Assembly: GCF_030283145.1 (NCBI RefSeq)
Contig: NZ_JASNWE010000001.1
Coordinates: 1,735,751-1,799,750 of the forward strand
Length of the DNA: 64,000 bases
Direction of reading: 5' to 3'
Origin: Actinomadura xylanilytica
GTDB taxonomy: Bacteria; Actinomycetota; Actinomycetes; Streptosporangiales; Streptosporangiaceae
Notes under the pieces: model-generated
What the model was told of the DNA's origin: nothing
Databases searched by the model: none
What the model saw: the letters and a program-made list of their open reading frames with translations, nothing else
Shown: in pieces, positions 1 through 7,696 of the stretch
Layout of the letters: every line of letters starts with the position of its first letter
Position numbering within the stretch: position 1 is the first letter of the stretch
Program-made: the position numbers and the translations under genes

Positions 1-246
1 CAGCTCGTCGTTGTCCTCGTCGGAGATCTCCACCTGGACCAGCCCCTCGGGGATCACCCCGACCGTGCGGGCTCCGCCGGCCCGCGCGGCGCGGGCGACC
101 GCGCCCATGCACGACACCTGGGCGCCGCCGCTGACCAGGCTGTGGCCGCGGCGGGCCAGCTCGGCGCCGGCCTCGGCCGCCAGCTCCACATGGCGCCGGT
201 CGATCTTGCTGCTGGACGCGCAGAAGACGCAGACCGCGAGCCCCAT
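1..246 (-). CDS. LOG-family nucleotide-processing protein, N-terminal part (cut by window edge)
   Basis: Only the first 82 codons are inside the window. The N-terminus has the Rossmann-like start of LOG (lysine decarboxylase-like, cytokinin riboside monophosphate phosphoribohydrolase) proteins: a hydrophobic strand ending VCVFCASS, then GGAQVSCMGAVA where the family has a glycine-rich nucleotide loop, then VGVIPEG. The ATG overlaps the TGA of the upstream gene (TGATG), so the two LOG genes are almost certainly co-transcribed. The catalytic PGGxGTxxE motif lies outside the window, so activity cannot be judged. Confidence 0.85.
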   Translation of the reverse strand, partial: MGLAVCVFCASSSKIDRRHVELAAEAGAELARRGHSLVSGGAQVSCMGAVARAARAGGARTVGVIPEGLVQVEISDEDNDEL

Positions 247-1052
247 CAGCTCGCGTCCCCGGCCTCGGCCGCGATGCTTCGCGCCGCGGCCTCCTCCTTG
301 GCCCGCTGCGCGGCCTGGTGGTGGGCGTCGGTCACGATCCGGACGACCTCGTCGGGGTCGTCGGTGAGGTGCACCAGGTCGAGGTCGTTCGGGCCGATCT
401 TGCCGGAGCTGAGCATCGTGCTGCGGATCCAGTCGAGCAGCCCGCCCCAGAACTCGGTGCCGACCAGCACGATCGGGAACCGGGTGATCTTCGTGGTCTG
501 GACCAGGGTGATCGCCTCGAACAGCTCGTCCAGGGTGCCGAAGCCGCCCGGCAGCACCACGAACGCCTGGGAGTACTTGACGAACATCGTCTTGCGGACG
601 AAGAAGTAGCGGAACACCAGCCCGATGTCGATGTGGTCGTTCAGCTTCTGCTCGAAGGGCAGCTCGATGCCGAGGCCGACCGACAGCCCGCCGTTGTCGT
701 TGCAGCCCTTGTTCGCCGCCTCCATGATCCCCGGGCCGCCGCCGGTGATCACCGCGTAGCCGGCGTCGTCGAGCCGGGCGCCGATGTCGACGGCGAGCTC
801 GTACTCGTCCGACCCGGGCTTGGTGCGGGCGCTGCCGAAGACGCTGACGGCCTTGGGCAGCTCGGCCAGCAGGCCGAAGCCCTCGACGAACTCGGCCTGG
901 ATGCGCATGACCCGCCACGGGTCGGCGTGGAGCCACTCGACGGACCCCTGGCTGTCGAGAAGCCGCTGGTCGGTGGTGGTCTGGGGGATGGCGCTGCCGC
1001 GCAGCGTCGCGGGCCCCTGCCGTCGCGAACGAGGGTCGGATTCGGATGTCAT
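246..1052 (-). CDS. TIGR00730-type LOG-family Rossmann protein
   Basis: A 268-residue LOG-family protein. Visible are GGGPGIMEAANKG in the first half and the family signature LPGGFGTLDELFE about residue 185, the phosphoribohydrolase/lysine decarboxylase-like motif. The family cleaves the N-glycosidic bond of (cytokinin-type) nucleoside monophosphates; the substrate in bacteria is often unknown. The ATG at 1052 was chosen because GGTGAGG precedes it; an in-frame upstream start at 1085 would add a non-conserved extension. It overlaps the next LOG gene by one base. Its N-terminal ~70 residues are extra compared with short LOG enzymes, as is usual in actinobacterial paralogues. Confidence 0.88.
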   Translation of the reverse strand: MTSESDPRSRRQGPATLRGSAIPQTTTDQRLLDSQGSVEWLHADPWRVMRIQAEFVEGFGLLAELPKAVSVFGSARTKPGSDEYELAVDIGARLDDAGYAVITGGGPGIMEAANKGCNDNGGLSVGLGIELPFEQKLNDHIDIGLVFRYFFVRKTMFVKYSQAFVVLPGGFGTLDELFEAITLVQTTKITRFPIVLVGTEFWGGLLDWIRSTMLSSGKIGPNDLDLVHLTDDPDEVVRIVTDAHHQAAQRAKEEAAARSIAAEAGDAS

Positions 1053-1152
1053 GGCCTCACCGTAGCCAAGCCCCGGAGTGATCACCCCCTGGAATTCCGA
1101 TCGGCCCCCGAACCCGCCGGATCCGGTCAGAACGCGCGCCGCGGGCCGCCGG

Positions 1153-2214
1153 TCAGGAGGTGCCGAGCCAGGCGCGCATGCGCCGCTCGCAGTCGGCGAT
1201 CAGGGGGAGTTCGACGTACTCGTCCTTGGTGTGGGCGAGGGTCGGCTCGCCGGGGCCGTAGTTGACCGCGGGGACGCCCAGCCCGGCGAACAGCGCCACG
1301 TCCGTCCAGCCCAGCTTGGCGCGCACCTCCGCGCCGCTCGCCGCGACGAACGCGGCGGCGGCCGGGTGGGTGAGGCCCGGACGGGCGGCCGGGGCGGAGT
1401 CGACCACGCGCACCGCGAAGCCGCCGAACACCTCGCGCAGGTACTTCTCGGCCTCGGCCTCGGACTTGTCGGGCGCGAACCGGTAGTTGACGGTGACGAC
1501 GCACTCGTCGGGGATCACGTTGCCGGCGACGCCGCCGCGGACGAACACCGCGTTGAAGCCCTCGTGGTACTCCAGCCCGTCGACGACCGGACGGGTCGGC
1601 TCGTACGCGCGCAGCACGTCGAGGACGGCGCCGGCGGCGTGGATCGCGTTGGACCCCATCCAGGCGCGCGCGCTGTGCGCCCGCTCGCCCGTCGCGGTGA
1701 CCTCGGCGCGCATGGTGCCCTGGCAGCCGCCCTCGATGAGCGCGCCGGTCGGCTCCATCAGCACCGCGAAGTCGCCCGCGAGCAGCTCGGGCCGGGTCGC
1801 GGCCAGGCGCTTGAGGCCGTTGCGCTCGGCCTCGATCTCCTCGCACTCGTAGAACACGTAGGTGAGGTCGCGGGACGGCTCGGGCACGGTCGCGGCGAGC
1901 CGCAGCGCCACCGCGACGCCGCTCTTCATATCGGTGGTGCCGCAGCCGTACAGCCGGTCGCCCTCCACCCGGGACGGCAGGTTGCCGTTCAGCGGGACGG
2001 TATCGAGATGCCCGGCGATCACCACCCGCTCGGCGCGGCCGAGCCCGGTCCGGGCGACGACCGAGTCGCCGTCGCGGACCACGGTCAGGTGCGGCAGCGC
2101 GCGAAGCGCCGCCTCGACGGCGTCCGCGAGGCCGCGCTCGGCGCCGCTCACCGACTCGATGTCGACCAGAGCGGCGGTCAGGTCCCCCACGTGCGAGTTC
2201 AGGTCCAGCAGCAT
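1153..2214 (-). CDS. dapE: Succinyl-diaminopimelate desuccinylase
   Basis: M20-family dizinc hydrolase of 353 residues that removes succinate from N-succinyl-LL-2,6-diaminopimelate in lysine/peptidoglycan synthesis. Metal-site motifs are visible: AGHLDTVP near residue 85, CGTTDMKSG near 110, the Glu pair in YECEEIEAE near 140, and a C-terminal histidine in LAHTKDEY. The ATG at 2214 is the likely start; a GTG two codons earlier is equally placed. It is divergent from a phosphopantetheinyl transferase gene, with only 55 bases between the starts. dapD lies about 800 bases away and dapC about 13 kb away, so the succinylase pathway is encoded in this neighbourhood. Confidence 0.92.
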   Translation of the reverse strand: MLLDLNSHVGDLTAALVDIESVSGAERGLADAVEAALRALPHLTVVRDGDSVVARTGLGRAERVVIAGHLDTVPLNGNLPSRVEGDRLYGCGTTDMKSGVAVALRLAATVPEPSRDLTYVFYECEEIEAERNGLKRLAATRPELLAGDFAVLMEPTGALIEGGCQGTMRAEVTATGERAHSARAWMGSNAIHAAGAVLDVLRAYEPTRPVVDGLEYHEGFNAVFVRGGVAGNVIPDECVVTVNYRFAPDKSEAEAEKYLREVFGGFAVRVVDSAPAARPGLTHPAAAAFVAASGAEVRAKLGWTDVALFAGLGVPAVNYGPGEPTLAHTKDEYVELPLIADCERRMRAWLGTS

Positions 2215-2256
2215 GGTCACCAAGGGTAGTGGCGCCGGGCCGCGGCGAGGGCGGCC

Positions 2257-2262
2257 TATCAT
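2257..2262 (+). promoter_or_regulatory. Putative -10 box for a leaderless mRNA (PPTase gene)
   Basis: TATCAT sits 7 bases before the GTG at 2270 and no Shine-Dalgarno sequence is present, the arrangement expected for a transcript starting at the start codon. Inference from spacing only. Confidence 0.45.
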
Positions 2263-2269
2263 CGCGGAC

Positions 2270-2980
2270 GTGGAGACCCCTGTGCTGGAGATCGCCGTCC
2301 ACTGGGCCCGGCCCGTCGACGAGCCGTCGATGCGCGTCCATCTCGACGATGCCGAACAGACCCGCTACGACCGATTCCTCCGCGCGGAGGACAAGGCCCG
2401 GTTCGTCACCGGCCGCGCGCTGGCGCGCACCGCGCTCGCGGAGGCCACCGGTCTGCCCCCGGAAGAGATCCGCTTCAGCACCGACTGCGAGCACTGCGGC
2501 GGCACCCACGGCAAGCCCCGCCTCCCCGGACGGGGCGTGCACTTCTCGCTCTCGCACTCGGGCGGCCTGGTCGTCCTCGCACTGTCGCGGGGCGCGGGGG
2601 CCGCCGAGGTCGGGGTGGACGTCGAGCGCGAGAGCGACCGCGACATCGACAGCATCGCGGACATGGTGCTGGCCGCGCCCGAACGGGAGGTGCTGGCCGC
2701 CCTGCCCCCCGCGGAGCGGCGGCGGGCCTTCCACGCGTACTGGAGCCGCAAGGAGGCGCTCCTGAAGGCCACCGGGCACGGCCTGGCCGCGCCGATGTCG
2801 GCCATCCACGTGTCGGCGCCCGCCGCCCCCGCGGAGGTGCTGGCCTGGGAGGGTGAGGCCGCCGTGCCCACCGCCCGGCTGGCCGACCTGTCCCCCGGCC
2901 CCGGCTACGCCGCGTCCGTGGCGGCCCTGACCACCCGCCCCCTCGCCGTCACGGTGGCCGGCCCGCCCCCGCCGGCCTGA
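2270..2980 (+). CDS. 4'-phosphopantetheinyl transferase, Sfp type
   Basis: A 236-residue Sfp-type enzyme that transfers 4'-phosphopantetheine from CoA onto a conserved serine of carrier proteins (ACP/PCP). Diagnostic motifs are intact: VGVDVERE with the magnesium-binding Asp near residue 117, and WSRKEALLKATG near residue 160 (the WxxKEAxxK motif). FSLSHSGGLV precedes them, as in the family. GTG 2270 gives the usual length; GTG 2282 is an alternative. No PKS/NRPS gene lies in the window, so it probably acts in trans. It is convergent with dapD, 19 bases apart. Confidence 0.9.
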   Translation: METPVLEIAVHWARPVDEPSMRVHLDDAEQTRYDRFLRAEDKARFVTGRALARTALAEATGLPPEEIRFSTDCEHCGGTHGKPRLPGRGVHFSLSHSGGLVVLALSRGAGAAEVGVDVERESDRDIDSIADMVLAAPEREVLAALPPAERRRAFHAYWSRKEALLKATGHGLAAPMSAIHVSAPAAPAEVLAWEGEAAVPTARLADLSPGPGYAASVAALTTRPLAVTVAGPPPPA

Positions 2981-2999
2981 GGGAGCGGGCCCGGCACCG

Positions 3000-3836
3000 T
3001 CAGGTGTTGATGCCGTGATCGCGCAGGATGTCGTTCAGCACGGCCTTGTCGTGCCGCCTGCCCTCTTCCAGGCGCTTGAGGATCAGCACCGCGGGCAGCC
3101 CGAACGTGCCGCCCTTGAACTCCTTCTGGCGAGTGCCGCCGACCGCCACGCACCAGTCGGGGATCCGGCCGCGGCTGATCTCCTCGCCCGTCTCCACGTC
3201 GATGACCGGCATGGACGCCGACAGGTTGGTGCCCGAGCCGACCACCGCGCCGCGCCCGACCCGGGCACCCTCGACGATCATCGACCGGCTGCCGATCATG
3301 GCCTCGTCCTCGATCACCACCGGGACCGCGTTCGGCGGCTCCAGCACCCCGCCGATCCCGACGCCGCCGGACAGGTGCACGTTCTTGCCGATCTGCGCGC
3401 ACGACCCCACGGTGGCCCAGGTGTCGACCATGGTGCCGGAGTCGACGTAGGCGCCGATGTTGGTGAACGAGGGCATCAGCACCACGCCCGGCGCCAGGTG
3501 CGCGCCCCAGCGGGCGATGGCGCCCGGCACCACGCGGACACCGTCCAGCCGGGTCTTGAGCGGGATGCGGTCGTGGTACTGGAAGTCGCCGACCTGCGAG
3601 CGGACCATGCCGAGCACCTTGAAGCTCAGCAGAATCGCGCGCTTGGCGCGCTCGTCGACGGCGACCGTGTCGGTCGCCGCCTCGATCCGGGCGACACGGG
3701 CCTCACCGGAGTCGAGCTGGTCGACGGCGGCCACGATGGCACTGCGCGCCTCGGCGTCGTCCGGGGTCAGATCTGCTCGCCGCTCCCACAGCTCGTCGAT
3801 GACGCTGGAGATCGGGCTGGTGAACGTTTCGGTCAT
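3000..3836 (-). CDS. dapD: Tetrahydrodipicolinate N-succinyltransferase
   Basis: A 278-residue trimeric left-handed beta-helix acyltransferase that adds succinyl from succinyl-CoA to 2,3,4,5-tetrahydropyridine-2,6-dicarboxylate in the DAP/lysine pathway. The hexapeptide-type core is clear (VVLMPSFTNIGAYVDSG, ATVGSCAQIGKNVHLSG, VGIGGVLEP) and is followed by EDEAMIGSRSMIVEGARVGR. Length fits the actinobacterial DapD form. The ATG at 3836 is 44 bases from the divergent GTG at 3881, so the two promoters must overlap. Function is secure from the family match. Confidence 0.93.
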   Translation of the reverse strand: MTETFTSPISSVIDELWERRADLTPDDAEARSAIVAAVDQLDSGEARVARIEAATDTVAVDERAKRAILLSFKVLGMVRSQVGDFQYHDRIPLKTRLDGVRVVPGAIARWGAHLAPGVVLMPSFTNIGAYVDSGTMVDTWATVGSCAQIGKNVHLSGGVGIGGVLEPPNAVPVVIEDEAMIGSRSMIVEGARVGRGAVVGSGTNLSASMPVIDVETGEEISRGRIPDWCVAVGGTRQKEFKGGTFGLPAVLILKRLEEGRRHDKAVLNDILRDHGINT

Positions 3837-3868
3837 GGCCCTTGAGCTTACTGGTGGCCATCTGCCGG

Positions 3869-3874
3869 TACGGT
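3869..3874 (+). promoter_or_regulatory. Putative -10 box close to start codon at 3881
   Basis: TACGGT lies 6 bases before the GTG at 3881 with no ribosome binding site between; it would give a leaderless mRNA. This supports 3881 over the TTG at 3842 and the GTG at 3854. Confidence 0.4.
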
Positions 3875-3880
3875 CGTCGC

Positions 3881-4795
3881 GTGGTTGCTTGGGCGAGGTC
3901 GAAGGGACGCCCCGAAAAGGGGCCGGGCGGCGGGCACCGCCGCCGTTGGCGGTGGGCCGCGATCGTCATGGCCGTCGTGGTCGCCATCGGCGTGGGCGGC
4001 TACGTCGCCTTCTCCCGCGCCCGCCCCTACCTGCACGGATCCGGCTGCGAGGTGCGCACGACGCTGGGCAAGATGCCGCTCGACCTCGAACAGGCCGCCA
4101 ACGCCTCCACCATCGCCGCCGTCGCGTTCCGCAAGCAGCTCCCCGAACGGGCCGTGGTGATCGCCTACGCGACCGCGATGCAGGAGTCGCGCATCCACAA
4201 CCTGCCCGGCGGCGACCGCGACTCGGTGGGCATGTTCCAGCAGCGCCCGTCCCAGGGCTGGGGCAGCGTCGAGAAGCTGCGCGACCCCGTCCAGTCCACC
4301 AGCAAGTTCTTCGACGCCCTGGTCAAGGTGAAGGACTACCTCGACAACGACCTGCACAAGGCCGCGCAGGAGGTGCAGCGCAGCGCCGACGGCACCGCCT
4401 ACGCCCAGCACGAACCCGACGGCAAGCTGCTGGCGCGCGCCTACACCGGCCGCGAGCCCGCCACCGCGCGCTGCTGGTTCCCGCCCGACAAGAAGACCGC
4501 GCCGCGCCGCGCCGAGGCGATCCGCGAACTGCGCCGCGCCTTCGGCAGCCGCCTCCAGGTGGACGCCCCGCGCACCACCGCGAAGGGCGCCCCGTCCCAG
4601 CAGCCGCCCAACCAGTCCGTCCGCGTCGCGTCCCCCCGCTCAGGCTGGGCGGTCGCCTCCTGGGCGGTCTCCCACGCCCAGGCGTACGGCCTCACCCACA
4701 TCCGCTACGGCGGCAAGCACTGGGAGGCCGACGCCGGCCACGACGGCTGGACCGAGGACAAGAACGCCCCCACCGACCGCGTCATCATCGACTGA
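3881..4795 (+). CDS. Membrane-anchored conserved hypothetical protein
   Basis: A 304-residue protein with a basic N-terminus (HRRRWRW) and one membrane segment near residues 27-45 (VMAVVVAIGVGGYVAF), so most of it is probably outside the membrane. The core has ATAMQESRIHNL then DSVGMFQQRPSQGWGS. This Glu/Ser plus GxFQQRPSQGWG pattern is common to actinobacterial extracellular proteins that are often labelled heavy-metal transporters without evidence and that look distantly like lytic transglycosylases. An accessory C-terminal segment (residues 245-304) follows a Pro/Gln-rich linker. I would not assign an enzymatic activity. Confidence 0.75.
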   Translation: MVAWARSKGRPEKGPGGGHRRRWRWAAIVMAVVVAIGVGGYVAFSRARPYLHGSGCEVRTTLGKMPLDLEQAANASTIAAVAFRKQLPERAVVIAYATAMQESRIHNLPGGDRDSVGMFQQRPSQGWGSVEKLRDPVQSTSKFFDALVKVKDYLDNDLHKAAQEVQRSADGTAYAQHEPDGKLLARAYTGREPATARCWFPPDKKTAPRRAEAIRELRRAFGSRLQVDAPRTTAKGAPSQQPPNQSVRVASPRSGWAVASWAVSHAQAYGLTHIRYGGKHWEADAGHDGWTEDKNAPTDRVIID

Positions 4796-4867
4796 CCGGT
4801 CGCCGCTGACCGGGGGCCGCGGTACGGGCCTGTCCGACATGCCAGGCCCTCCGTCCGGAAGGCGGGC

Positions 4868-5030
4868 GACGGCTTCGTCGTCCGCATCGACCGGGAGGCA
4901 CTCAAGGACGACCCGATGGGCCGCTACGACGTCACCGTGATCGTCACCCGTTCAAATCGGGCACGCTGATCGAGTGGACCATCCGCCACGCCCAGCGCCG
5001 CAAGACCGGCGGGGAAGAGTGGTGGTATAG
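4868..5030 (+). pseudogene. Frameshifted coding remnant
   Basis: Bases from about 4868 read DGFVVRIDREALKDDPMGRY in one frame with high-GC third positions, then near 4951 coding character moves by one base to a frame reading FKSGTLIEWTIRHAQ as far as about 5030. Neither frame has a plausible start and the second soon loses GC3 bias. This looks like the middle of a gene broken by deletion and a frameshift. I do not recognise the family. Confidence 0.35.
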
Positions 5031-5099
5031 GCGGCGTCGACTTCGGCGGTGAAGCCGTCCTCGGCCACATCGCTTTCGGTAACAGAGACGCGGGCCGTG

Positions 5100-5337
5100 C
5101 GAGTCCGAGATGAGCGATCAGCCGAATCCGGGAGAACTCCAGAGACCGCGCCCTCACCTCGTCGTACAGCGGCTGATCGCCTTTTGCCTCTTCCTCCAAG
5201 AGACGACGGACCAAAGAGTGATCGCCCGCTTGAAACGCCCTCTGCGATCGGACGCCGTCCGCCTCCTGGTAGGACTGCCAGCATTCGACTTTGATGATCC
5301 GATCGAGGACGGCCCCTCCACGGTGCGCCGACGTCAA
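5100..5337 (-). pseudogene. Truncated hypothetical gene remnant
   Basis: On the minus strand, from about 5310 down to 5120, an open frame reads convincingly as protein: VLDRIIKVECWQSYQEADG, then helical, acidic sequence ending in LEFSRIRLI. After that the frame turns to low-complexity Pro/Arg residues without family character. It may be the N-terminal part of a DUF6879-like protein, a frequent companion of DUF397/HTH genes, but that is a weak recollection. Its position next to three DUF397 genes supports accessory-gene debris. Confidence 0.35.
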
Positions 5338-5494
5338 GAACGCCGCACAATGCCATCGAAAGTATGCACAAATCAGGCTTTCACCACGAGGTGGCCCGGC
5401 CGTGCCGCTTCACGGTCACGCGGCGGGTAGCCAGGCCGAGTGAGGCAGATCGGCCCGGACCACGCCACGCCCTCTAAGCTACGCGGCTCCGCCG

Positions 5495-5683
5495 CTACAG
5501 GCCGAACTCTCCTCGCTTCACGCGCACCAGCAGCCCGGCGAACGACGCCCGCCCGAACTCCAGCCGCTCACCCTCGGGATCCTTCGAGTCCCGCACCCAG
5601 ACCCCACCAGCCAACTTCGCCAGTTCCACACAAGCATCATCGTTCCCGCCGCCGGTGTAGGAGCTCTTACGCCACTCGGTCAC
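5495..5683 (-). CDS. DUF397 protein, copy 3 of a tandem triplet
   Basis: A 62-residue DUF397 protein: it opens TEWRKSSYTGGG, has CVELA in the middle and VWVRDSKDPEG before a conserved end, LLVRVKRGEFGL. DUF397 proteins are small partners of HTH/DUF5753 regulators in whiJ/abaA-like loci and affect development or antibiotic production in streptomycetes. The GTG start shares one base with the stop of copy 2 (TAGTG), so translation is coupled. It differs most from its sisters (Lys/Leu near the middle, EGERLEFG), so it is the most diverged copy. Confidence 0.85.
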   Translation of the reverse strand: MTEWRKSSYTGGGNDDACVELAKLAGGVWVRDSKDPEGERLEFGRASFAGLLVRVKRGEFGL

Positions 5684-5871
5684 TACAACCCCGCCTCTCC
5701 ACGCTTCACCCGTACCAACAGCCCGGCGAACGACGCACGCTCGAACTCCAACCGCGCACCGTTGGGGTCTTTGGAATCCCTCACCCACACCCCGCCAACC
5801 GACTCCGCCCACTCCACACAGGCCGGATCGCTGTCGCCGCCACTGTGGGAACTCTTACGCCACTCGATCAC
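5683..5871 (-). CDS. DUF397 protein, copy 2 of a tandem triplet
   Basis: 62 residues, opening IEWRKSSHSGGDSD with the DUF397 WRKSS signature and the VRDSKDPNG motif. Its GTG start overlaps the stop of copy 1 by one base, and its own stop overlaps the start of copy 3. The 3' part (5681-5766) is identical to that of copy 1 at a constant offset of 188 bases, which shows recent duplication or gene conversion. Only the N-terminal third differs, which may be the partner-specific face. Confidence 0.85.
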   Translation of the reverse strand: MIEWRKSSHSGGDSDPACVEWAESVGGVWVRDSKDPNGARLEFERASFAGLLVRVKRGEAGL

Positions 5872-6059
5872 TACAACCCCGCCTCTCCACGCTTCACCCG
5901 TACCAACAGCCCGGCGAACGACGCACGCTCGAACTCCAACCGCGCACCGTTGGGATCCTTGGAGTCCCGCACCCACACCCAGCCTGCCGACTCCGCCAAC
6001 TCCACACACGCTTCGTCGTTCCCACCGCCGGTATAGGAACTTTTGCGCCAGTTGATCAT
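5871..6059 (-). CDS. DUF397 protein, copy 1 of a tandem triplet
   Basis: 62 residues opening INWRKSSYTGGG, the copy next to the regulator. Its ATG overlaps the stop of the HTH/DUF5753 reading frame by four bases (ATGA), the usual coupling of these partners. C-terminal residues are the same as in copy 2. It would normally act with the upstream HTH protein, but that gene is frameshifted here, so the triplet may now be expressed alone or from an internal start. Confidence 0.87.
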   Translation of the reverse strand: MINWRKSSYTGGGNDEACVELAESAGWVWVRDSKDPNGARLEFERASFAGLLVRVKRGEAGL

Positions 6060-6870
6060 TCGTACACTCCAATCGTCCGCCTCATCAGGTCCAGCGAAGC
6101 CGCTCGGGAGAGGGCCAGTGCCCCGATCTCATCGAACCGTACAGCCAGAATGTCGGCCTCGTCACCGGCCTCGATCAGACGGCCACCGACCTGGGCCCCG
6201 GCATAAGCCACCTCTCTTCCCAGGACCTTCAAAACCTGGAATGGGCCATCGTGACCGGGGTGCCAACCAGCCTCCCGGGGGACGATCCGCACGCAAACAC
6301 GCGGCATCTCCGCGAGCCTGATCAGGTGTGCGATCTGCTCACGCATCACCTGTCGCCCTCCGACGATGCATTCGAGGACTTCCTGATCGATGACGACCCA
6401 CACGAACGGAGGATTCTTCCGCACAAGGATCTCCTGCCGCTTCATCCGGGCCCGGGTCGTCGCCTCCGCCTCGTCGACGTGGCCAGCAGCTCGGAGCACA
6501 CCCTGTGCATACGCCTCGGTCTGAAGCAGAAGCGGAATGCTCTTCCCGTGAAACACCTTGATGATCTCCGCGACCATCTCGTACTGGACGTACTGCTTAA
6601 ACCAGTCCGGATCATGACCAGTACAGGCGAACAGGTGAAGTCGCTCGAAGTGGCCACCAGTGCCCCATGCCTTGTCTAGGCGTTTAGACAGGTGTCACTT
6701 GGCCGAAATCGACCCGCTTCCCAGTTGGATACAGTGCCCCGGGTCGTCTTGACAATCATGGCGGTCTGGGCCAGCGAGAGACCTCGCTGGGTACGGTGAA
6801 ACCACAGGTCAAAGGCCAGCCAGGCCCACAGCGAGGACTTCGGGTCGATGGTCTCTCTGACACTCATCAC
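6056..6870 (-). pseudogene. HTH (XRE) / DUF5753 regulator split by a frameshift
   Basis: The first frame (6870 to 6676) encodes an XRE-type helix-turn-helix: GLSLAQTAMIV, then TRGTVSNWEAGRFRPS, and ends in TAG. The remainder, from about 6688 on, is in another frame: HLSKRLDKAWGTGGHFERL, then a full DUF5753 domain that runs to 6056 (ligand-like KSIPLLLQTEAYA; PFQVLKVLG near the end). One missing base near 6688-6692 explains the break; joined, the protein would be about 270 residues, normal for the family. An internal ATG at 6577 could still give a DUF5753-only protein. Either a true pseudogene, a programmed event or a sequencing error. Confidence 0.8.
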
Positions 6871-6967
6871 TCACCCACAGGTGTATTGAGCTACTTGCAA
6901 TCCACTTCACGTTAAAGCGCGAACACTGACAGTGAGGGCACGTTCCACCAACTCCAGGACGGCCCTC

Positions 6968-7384
6968 ATGAACGATCAAGATCTGACCTCGTCGCCCCTC
7001 GGCATCCCCGAAGTCCGCCTGACTCTGCTGGCCGAGCCGTCGTCCGTGGTCCTGGCGCGTGAACTGGTCCGCTACGCGCTCGGCGACTGGGGCTGTGGCC
7101 GCGATCTCGTCAACGACTCCATGCTCGTGATGAGCGAGATCGTCACCAACGCCGTGGCCGCCGCGCGAGGCCACCACATCCGCCTCCGCTGCACCATGCA
7201 AGATCAAGCGCCTCTACTGGAGTGCTGGGATCCGTCGCCCGCGCTCCCGGCCCCTCGCGCCGCTCCCGAAACGGCGGAGAACGGCCGCGGGCTCACCATC
7301 GTCGCGGCCTACGCCAAGGAGGCGGGCGTCCGCCGCTCGGCCACCGGCAAGGGCAAGATCGTCTGGGCTCTCATGGCGACCTAG
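6968..7384 (+). CDS. Anti-sigma-factor-like ATP-binding protein (HATPase_c_2)
   Basis: A 138-residue GHKL ATPase of the RsbW/SpoIIAB-like type. The N box is LVMSEIVTNAVAAA and the G2-like box is ENGRGLTIVAAYA; both are needed to bind ATP-Mg. No sensor, dimerisation or phosphoacceptor part is present, so it is a free-standing domain, as is very common beside DUF397/HTH-DUF5753 genes in actinomycetes, where it is thought to belong to the same regulatory unit. ATG 6968 is preferred (AGGA 10 bases upstream) over GTG 6932. It is divergent from the broken regulator. Confidence 0.82.
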   Translation: MNDQDLTSSPLGIPEVRLTLLAEPSSVVLARELVRYALGDWGCGRDLVNDSMLVMSEIVTNAVAAARGHHIRLRCTMQDQAPLLECWDPSPALPAPRAAPETAENGRGLTIVAAYAKEAGVRRSATGKGKIVWALMAT

Positions 7385-7696
7385 GAATGGTCGACGGCCG
7401 CGGGTGTCGTTTCCACTGGGGCCGGGGCCCCCGCCCCAGGCGGCCTTGTTCTCCTGCGCGGCCCAGTAGCCGCGGGTCCCGGTGCACGGGTGGTCGCGGA
7501 GGAGCCCGGGCAGGGGATGTGCGGTCTCCAGGTGGGCATGCGTGCCGCGATCCTCGCCACCTGCGGGCGGGCCACCACCGGATACTCACCGCGGGGCGGC
7601 GGGGGGGTGTGTGGTTCACGCCACGGAAGGCGGCCGGCCGCCGCGAATGCGGCGGGACGGGGCCGGGTGTGAACGATCATCGATAGGCTCGGGCGC
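7385..7696. other. Gene-free stretch upstream of the GtrA gene
   Basis: 312 bases without a supported gene. Short open frames exist on both strands but show no conserved domain or ribosome binding site. One minus-strand frame (about 7520-7400) reads protein-like (YWAAQENKAAWG), which could be an old remnant, but this is too weak to call. A TAGGCT box at 7684-7689 sits 7 bases before the ATG at 7697. Confidence 0.4.
7684..7689 (+). promoter_or_regulatory. Putative -10 box for leaderless GtrA mRNA
   Basis: TAGGCT is 7 bases before the ATG at 7697, and no purine-rich ribosome binding site is present. Confidence 0.4.

Noticed and set aside
1127..2809. Very long open frame (560 codons) on the minus strand covering dapE and the phosphopantetheinyl transferase
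   Set aside because: It is Arg/Ala/Gly/Pro-rich, the usual out-of-frame shadow in very GC-rich DNA; dapE and the transferase have clear motifs in other frames.
2270..2980. Phosphopantetheinyl transferase as marker of a biosynthetic gene cluster
   Set aside because: No PKS, NRPS, terpene or RiPP genes are near; its neighbours are lysine-pathway genes.
7385..7696. Possible gene remnant reading YWAAQENKAAWG on the minus strand
   Set aside because: Too short and without start, domain or flanking conservation visible to me.
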